From assembly GCF_037975245.1 (NCBI RefSeq), contig NC_092581.1, forward strand, positions 19,926,303-19,990,302: a stretch of 64,000 nucleotides of DNA, given 5' to 3'. The position numbers and the translations under genes were made by a program. Position 1 is the first letter of the stretch; every line of letters starts with the position of its first letter. Below are positions 61,101 to 64,000 of the stretch, piece by piece. The DNA is from Apostichopus japonicus (taxonomy: Eukaryota; Echinodermata; Holothuroidea; Aspidochirotida; Stichopodidae). The notes beneath the pieces were generated by a model. That model saw only the letters and a list, made by a program, of their open reading frames with translations. It was not told where the DNA came from and searched no databases.

Positions 61101-63535
61101 ATTACCCTTTCTCATGGTCTTAAGTGTGACCTACTCTGACCTCATATCCTGTTAAAAATCGAGAAGGACACAAACGACTTTTATTTTGATTTTCTCAGGC
61201 CCTAGTATGAACTATAAGAGGGCTATTTTTTTGCTAGTTTATTTGTTAGTCTTGCCTACCATTACACTTAGTTAACTTTATAACACTTAAAGTGTAGGCG
61301 AGTCTCACCTACATCTAACATTTCATTTAGTCAATTCATATATACTACACAGACGAGCTTCTAGTTAGTCCAACGTACAATTTCACTCCACAAACACACA
61401 AGCAGGGATCAGGAAAATTCTTCTCAGAAAAAAAGAAAAAACAAATGATTTGAACTGACTTGTCGACCGGCACCCATTGTGTATTGCCATAATCGATATA
61501 GACCACTTCGACTTTCATCTCGTCTTTGTCATCTGCCTGGAGTAGGTCCTGCGGGGAGGCCATGGAGAGGACCCCTGCCACCTCATCCGGTACGGTCTTC
61601 ACCATGGCTCTATACCACTGGTCGTCATCAAACTTACAACAGCATTTAGTACCTATGTGGTGGACCATATATAGAGAATACAACAGCATTTGGTACCTAT
61701 GTGGTAGACCATATATAGAGAATACAACAGCATTTAGTACCAATGTGGTTGACCATATATAGAGAATACAACAGCATTTAGTACCTATGTGGTAGACCAT
61801 ATATAGAGAATACAAAATGAAAAGTATTTGATCACTAGATACCATTCAAATAACACCTCTAAATTATCATTTCCAGTGACGGTTAAGTCACCGTTAATAT
61901 AAGAGCATCTGTTGGGTGTTATTAGCACACTTACGTTCAGGCAGATTTTCAGGAAAGTCATTCTTAGTCGATATATCAGTTTTTAACTAGCTATCCTTTT
62001 GTGTGGCAGCAGTAATCACAGAATGGCCTAGATTTTTTGCTCATAGCGTATTGAGGAGAGAGGTTTTGCGTTATAGATCTTAATGACAATAAACTGGTAT
62101 TTCCACGTTTTCAAGGTATTTTCTACACTGTTCTATTCCATTGCTAGGTATGGCTTCTCGTTCAAAAGATAGAGAATTGAGGTGAAGTTAGCTAGTTGAC
62201 ACTTCCTGAGCACTCTAAATGAACAAGATTATGCTTATACCAAATTTCAACTGGCCACCTTGATCAATGTGTTACACTTAATTTTGACATACTATCAATT
62301 CTGAGATATCAAATTAAGTAAACAAACAAATGGACAAAATGGGGAGACTGGAAAAAGATAGATGCTGACAAAAAAAGGAAGATCACTAGCCAATTAACAG
62401 CTTTGTGGGCTGGTAATTCAAACATTGTTAACATGGCAATGATAGCAGCCAAGACCTTCACAACATAACGTTCAGGGGTGCAAATTGTCACACCACCAGC
62501 AAACACATACCACTTTCGACCCTAGCAATACGATTAGGGGTACAAATTGTCACACCTCCAGCAAACACATACCAGCTTCGACCCTAGCAATACGTTCAGG
62601 GGTGCAAATTGTCATACTACCAGTAAATACATACCACTTTTGACCCTAGCAATACGTTCAGGGGTGCAAATTGTCACACTTCCAGTAAATACATACCAGC
62701 TTCAACCCTAGCATAATGTTCAGGGGTGCAAACTGTCACACTACCAGTAAATACATACCAGCTTCAATTGTATCAGGTATACACTTTGAGAAGTCAGTAA
62801 TGCTTTCACAAATGCTTGACAGACTTTTCATAGTTTTCTCTAGCCGAGGCAGATCGCCCTGACGATGGACGTAGAAGCATCCTGGACTTCTGATGTGGAC
62901 GACTCTCACATTCTGCTTCTTACCTGGAAAAGAGAAATAAGCTTAAAGTGAAGTCGATTGATTATAATATACATCCAATCGATCAAGTGAAATCTTTATC
63001 TTTTGAACTCTGCAACTAGTTCTCCTAACATGGATGGCAATGGTAGGCACTTGGATGCAAAAACTCATGTAACACACAACTTAGGGGAAGGATATAAAAA
63101 CTTCACTAATAATAATAATAAGTTAAAGAAATTTAAATCTGATTAAAATGAATGTTATATTTTTATGAAATAATCTATTTTTTTGTACATCAAAACACCA
63201 CACCGTAAAAGATAAAAAAAAATTGTTTGCCTTCATCTGAAGCTTACCATAAATGGTTTGAATTGACCAATAGCAAATCATTTAAAATCATTAAGCATAT
63301 ATCAGATAAATCTAACTCACTGATTTTTTTGAGATCCAGAGCAGGTCTTGGTTTGACTTTATCTTTTATTTCAGCGAGGTCTGCTGGTAAGATTCCTTCT
63401 TTCTGAAGTATGCGGATATGATCAGGTCCTAAGTCAATGAGATATAAGTGAAACCGATAGTAACAATTTAAAAACATTCAAAGTTCTATCAACATCAATT
63501 CTAAAGATTCCCTTACCAAGAAAATATTTCAGAAA
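39154..63535 (-). CDS. Large multi-Tudor-domain protein gene (five extended Tudor domains), N-terminus outside the window
   Basis: Twenty-six exons were placed by hand from conserved Tudor motifs, GT-AG sites and matching codon phase: 63535-63517, 63428-63321, 62923-62759, 61652-61460, 60511-60427, 60031-59954, 59113-58963, 58323-58208, 57286-57124, 56442-56327, 55179-55059, 53975-53864, 52630-52427, 51568-51415, 50834-50628, 49339-49200, 47821-46821, 46678-46668, 45887-45732, 45175-45056, 44241-44173, 43133-42783, 41808-41664, 41161-41023, 40857-40668 and 39293-39154. They total 4,454 bp, about 1,485 residues. The architecture is five extended Tudor (Tudor plus SN-like) domains with a disordered linker before the fourth. 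Known relatives (RNF17/TDRD4, TDRD1, Drosophila Qin) scaffold germ-granule piRNA machinery by binding dimethylarginine on PIWI proteins. A RING or MYND finger, which would separate RNF17 from TDRD1 types, would lie beyond the window. Family assignment is firm; orthology is not. Confidence 0.93.
39313..39565 (-). mobile_element. tRNA-derived SINE (tRNA-Lys-like head)
   Basis: Read on the minus strand, the element begins near 39565 with GGAGTGTTAGCTCAGTGG. It has a near-perfect polymerase III A box (TAGCTCAGTGG, about 39559-39549) and a B box (GGTTCGAGTCA, about 39515-39505) 33-34 bp apart. The CCTTTTAATC anticodon-loop stretch recalls tRNA-Lys. The T-stem does not pair, so it is not a working tRNA gene. 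A body of about 180 bp follows and ends in a short ATAC-type tail at 39330-39313, about 18 bp from the acceptor of Tudor exon 26. Target-site duplications were not identified. Confidence 0.65.
42137..42790. repeat. Minisatellite, six 115-119-bp units, starting at the exon 22 donor
   Basis: The motif CTTGCCATCACTGTT recurs at about 42161, 42280, 42397, 42516, 42631 and (diverged, CTGGCC) 42748; spacings are 119, 117, 119, 115 and 117 bp. The unit nearest the exon contains the real donor (GTACGTTTGG on the minus strand) and each other unit contains a homologue of that GTACGTTT stretch. Two unit types differing by a CAGCTAAGTATC or CAGTAGTATC segment occur in mixed order. Confidence 0.92.
44173..45887 (-). 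CDS. Extended Tudor domain 4 (exons 19-21, with the end of 17 and start of 22)
   Basis: Exon 19 (45887-45732) encodes the helix (EMMDELQVFCQK) and first core strand (AVCAKFNLDNKWYRASV). Exon 20 (45175-45056) has VVYIDFGNSEVVPLKDIDF, exon 21 (44241-44173) a short SN-like piece (LSSEKMFILAQMVTEQTC). Exon 22 then probably supplies the closing VPQLLVLEGLVS. The Tudor core keeps the aromatic residues and Asn (DFGN, conservative Tyr to Phe), so binding is likely. All internal introns are phase 0. Confidence 0.92.
46668..46678 (-). CDS. Exon 18: 11-bp microexon
   Basis: Exon 17 ends with one base of a codon and exon 19 begins in phase 0, and direct joining would create a stop. Between them lies a CACAG acceptor, eleven bases (TCTCTTCTGAG) and a GTATAC donor. 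Including it reads Phe-Ser-Ser-Glu and gives VEKFSSEEMMDELQVF, exactly the strand-to-helix spacing seen in the other eTud domains. The phase and length argument is strong; transcript data would settle it. Confidence 0.75.
46821..47821 (-). CDS. Exon 17: 1,001-bp exon encoding a disordered repeat-bearing linker and the start of eTud4
   Basis: The exon opens after CTGCAG at 47822 and joins exon 16 in phase (Arg codon split AG|G). It runs 333 whole codons to a GTGAGT donor at 46820. Most of it is Ser/Asp/Lys/Gln-rich, without hydrophobic clusters, and looks intrinsically disordered. Two internal peptide repeat sets are visible: four to five units of about 15-16 residues like DKSIYTDLKKTSPKG, and four units of about 8-9 residues like GSSVDRVP. 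The last 45 residues return to folded sequence (LPDQKESIIAVSFVSQEGLI then YGLEVEK), the first strands of eTud4. By far the largest exon of the gene; linker length and repeats are probably variable between relatives. Confidence 0.9.
48220..48474 (-). other. Orphan 84-codon open frame inside the exon 16-17 intron
   Basis: A minus-strand frame starts MIRMPQFPVTVTIHGHIETV and ends with IQPEE and a stop at 48220. Its composition looks protein-like (Cys, Trp-free, mixed charge). A weak ATTAG acceptor at 48467 would join exon 16 in phase and replace the C-terminal half of the protein with about 82 new residues, giving a short isoform with three eTud domains. No donor in the frame is in phase with exon 17, so it is not a simple cassette exon. 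I do not recognise the sequence; it may equally be chance or a repeat remnant. Confidence 0.25.
49200..52630 (-). CDS. Extended Tudor domain 3 (exons 13-16)
   Basis: Exon 13 (52630-52427) begins with a Ser/Pro-rich linker of about 35 residues and then MYTAVHVSNVESPSCIYLQL. Exon 14 (51568-51415) has the helix and core start (CAALLVREGVWCRGQIVSF), exon 15 (50834-50628) has VLFTDYGNSEILTLKNI and QPFAICCHLTGVLPAGG, and exon 16 (49339-49200) ends with SISELLIKEGLALRDR. The usual WYRA motif is WCRG, so one aromatic position of the cage is lost although DYGN is kept; ligand binding may be weakened. Phases 2, 0, 0, 2 agree. Exon 13 has a CTGCAG acceptor; exon 16 has a GTAGGC donor. Confidence 0.93.
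51985..52350 (+). repeat. Dispersed TGACCT-rich repeat, copy 2
   Basis: This copy carries at least six TGACC(T/C) motifs, several in TTTGACCTC form, and the shared terminal TTCCTTCTGCCTTTGGTGAG. It lies in the exon 13-14 intron and is in the same orientation as the copy at about 34.15-34.65 kb. Boundaries are approximate. Confidence 0.5.
52701..53204 (+). repeat. Three tandem 168-bp units with a tRNA-like promoter
   Basis: TAGACCTA...GCAGTAGAATTACAT starts at 52701, 52869 and 53037, exactly 168 bp apart. Each unit contains GAGCAGAGTGGTA, similar to a polymerase III A box, and GGTTTGATTCCTACC, similar to a B box, about 25 bp apart. The unit may therefore be a tRNA-derived SINE that was later tandemly duplicated. 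It lies in the exon 12-13 intron. Confidence 0.8.
53330..53863. repeat. Minisatellite of about 28-29-bp units running up to the exon 12 donor
   Basis: Units like CAGCTAATACATATGCATAC with an ACACAT linker recur about 18 times, increasingly AT-shifted. The last unit touches the exon 12 donor at 53863: on the minus strand the donor GTATGTATTAATTGATAT is plainly related to the repeat's ATATGTATTAGCTGATAT. Confidence 0.9.
53864..58323 (-). CDS. Extended Tudor domain 2 (exons 8-12)
   Basis: Exon 8 (58323-58208) has the opening strands (SIVATICNIYDPHHFWVQE) after a Pro-rich lead. Exon 9 (57286-57124) has the helix (LYRLMEELQQAY) and the first core strand (ICVAKYASDKKWYRAQV). Exon 10 (56442-56327) has IEVLYIDYGNTATVP, exon 11 (55179-55059) has AIPCKLTDVAPKVPEEGWSA, and exon 12 (53975-53864) ends the SN-like part (LNALLVQSGHVKSSGP). 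The aromatic cage and the DYGN Asn are present, so this domain should be able to bind methylarginine. Phases are 0, 1, 0, 1, 2. The intron before exon 11 contains a partial duplicate of that exon. Confidence 0.93.
54045..54860. repeat. Minisatellite, ten units of about 80-81 bp
   Basis: AGAATGAGTACCAGTACTTC recurs about every 80-81 bp, ten times, with 90% or more identity between most units. The array fills most of the exon 11-12 intron. Confidence 0.93.
55098..55472. repeat. 181-bp tandem duplication that includes the start of exon 11
   Basis: GCTGACC(A/G)GCCTTCCTCC occurs at 55121 and again at 55302, and the similarity continues through ACATTGAACGGGAACT in both copies. The copy nearer the gene's 3' end contains the real exon 11 acceptor and the first 60 or so exon bases. 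The other is a pseudo-exon inside the exon 10-11 intron. Confidence 0.92.
58963..62923 (-). CDS. Extended Tudor domain 1 (exons 3-7)
   Basis: Exon 3 (62923-62759) supplies the N-terminal SN-like strands and helix (VRVVHIRSPGCFYVHRQGDL, then LEKTMKSL). Exon 4 (61652-61460) carries the core: CKFDDDQWYRAMV and VEVVYIDYGNTQWVP. Exon 5 (60511-60427) continues with PFAITCALYDIIPPNK, exon 6 (60031-59954) with WPRESAEAFATMV, and exon 7 (59113-58963) closes the SN-like half. The core keeps the aromatic residues and the Asn of DYGN that in known Tudor domains hold symmetric dimethylarginine, so binding is likely. An acidic loop of about 20 residues lengthens the core between the WYRA and IDYGN motifs. 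The splice phases run 1, 2, 0, 0, 1 and all match. Both ends of the exon 3-4 intron carry tandem duplications that include the splice sites. Confidence 0.93.
59320..59790. repeat. Minisatellite with palindromic TATGAATATTCATA core
   Basis: About six units, the first three about 90 bp apart, each include TATGAATATTCATAGCA and CTACATTTACAAGAAGTAAC or diverged forms of these. Later units lose segments. The array lies in the exon 6-7 intron. Confidence 0.88.
60640..60790. repeat. TGACTCGAGTCA-rich segment
   Basis: Several ACTTGA and GACTCGAGTC motifs, some palindromic, lie within 150 bp of the exon 4-5 intron. A similar GACTC-rich stretch occurs at about 33200-33520, suggesting a shared low-copy repeat. 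Confidence 0.5.
61639..61814. repeat. Four 44-bp tandem units containing the exon 4 acceptor
   Basis: ACAGCATTT(A/G)GTACC starts at 61639, 61683, 61727 and 61771, exactly 44 bp apart. On the minus strand each unit holds CCACATAG|GTACTAAATGCT, the exon 4 acceptor and first exon bases. The third unit (61727) has lost the AG. Confidence 0.97.
62469..62768. repeat. Five 62-bp tandem units containing the exon 3 donor
   Basis: Units start at 62469, 62531, 62593, 62655 and 62717, exactly 62 bp apart. On the minus strand each carries a (G/A)(A)(A)G(C/T)(T/G)GGTATGT stretch, the last exon 3 bases plus its donor; all five keep GGTATGT. Confidence 0.97.
63321..63535 (-). CDS. Tudor gene exons 1-2 (window numbering): linker before the first eTud
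   Basis: Exon 2 (63428-63321) has a TTAG acceptor and a GTGAGT donor and encodes GPDHIRILQKEGILPADLAE and a Lys-rich tail. Upstream, a GCAG acceptor and a GTAAGG donor bracket a 19-bp candidate microexon (63535-63517, FLKYFL) whose phase fits exon 2 exactly. The same frame is open upstream to about 63615, so exon 1 could be longer, with a different acceptor. This region is not a recognised domain. It probably joins an N-terminal part located past 64000 to eTud1. No start codon is assigned. Confidence 0.6.
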
Positions 63536-63851
63536 CTGCATAGGAAAGGACATCAATGTCTTTAAAGGATGTGATAAAATAACCAAGATCAGATTTGTGA
63601 AGTATCAAGTATCCATTTAGATCCATTTCTGGAGTGTCCTTGCAGATTCATTTTTTAGAGTCTGAATATGGGTATTGGGTAGTACTCTAATAACCAGAAA
63701 CAGGCATTCTGTAGAGAGTGATGATGTGGTGCAAGCACACTCAGATCAATTAGGGGAGTTTCATAGCATCTCCATTTGCTTAGAGGTTTGTAGAATCAAT
63801 CAATGGGTATCAGATACTGAAGCCAGCAACATCAATTCAATTGACATTGAA

Positions 63852-64000
63852 GACACAAATGAACAAGTACTTGTGAAGTATGCTTACTGATATTCTATAG
63901 AAACTGAGGACACAAATGAACAAGTAAGTACTTGTGAAGTATGCTTACTGATATTCTATAGAGTCTGAGGACACATATGAACAAGTACTTGTGAAGTATG
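63852..64000. repeat. Short tandem repeat, three units of 57-61 bp at the window edge
   Basis: GACACAAATGAACAAGTA starts at 63852, 63909 and 63970 (the last with one change). The middle unit has an extra TAAG. The array continues past the window end, so its copy number is unknown. Confidence 0.9.

Overview
The window is eukaryotic (metazoan) genomic DNA: AT-rich, intron-dense, full of microsatellites and minisatellites, with GT-AG introns and short exons. The protein families (a rhodopsin-type peptide receptor, a multi-Tudor germline protein), a tRNA-derived SINE and a Jockey/CR1/L2-like LINE suggest a marine invertebrate, possibly a deuterostome such as an echinoderm. That placement is an inference; no species marker is visible.

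Layout. 1-2.2 kb: intron or flank of a receptor gene. 2189-2510 (+): the last coding exon of a class A GPCR, carrying TM7, helix 8 and the C-terminal tail. 2.5-36 kb: gene-poor DNA with AT microsatellites, a 138-bp repeat array at 9.2-10.1 kb, a perfect 668-bp TCCA tract at 15.4-16.07 kb, a 20-bp minisatellite at 28.1 kb and a dispersed TGACCT-rich repeat. 36.3-36.95 kb: a purine-only G-rich tract. 37.8-63.5 kb (-): one large gene encoding five extended Tudor (eTud) domains. I reconstructed 26 exons whose splice phases all agree, giving about 1,485 residues. The N-terminus lies past position 64000 and the last coding exon is only tentatively placed.

The Tudor gene resembles the RNF17/TDRD4 and TDRD1 class of germ-granule scaffolds, which bind symmetrically dimethylated arginines on PIWI proteins in the piRNA pathway. 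Three domains keep the usual cage residues. The third and fifth have substitutions at key positions, so the domains probably differ in ligand binding. A 333-residue exon between eTud3 and eTud4 encodes a disordered linker with internal peptide repeats.

The most unusual structural signal is that tandem arrays in this gene repeatedly begin at, and contain, a splice junction: the donor of exon 3, the acceptor of exon 4 (two sides of one intron), the acceptor of exon 11, the donor of exon 12 and the donor of exon 22. Exon 26 is also squeezed between a SINE upstream and a LINE fragment downstream, each within about 10-20 bp of its splice sites.
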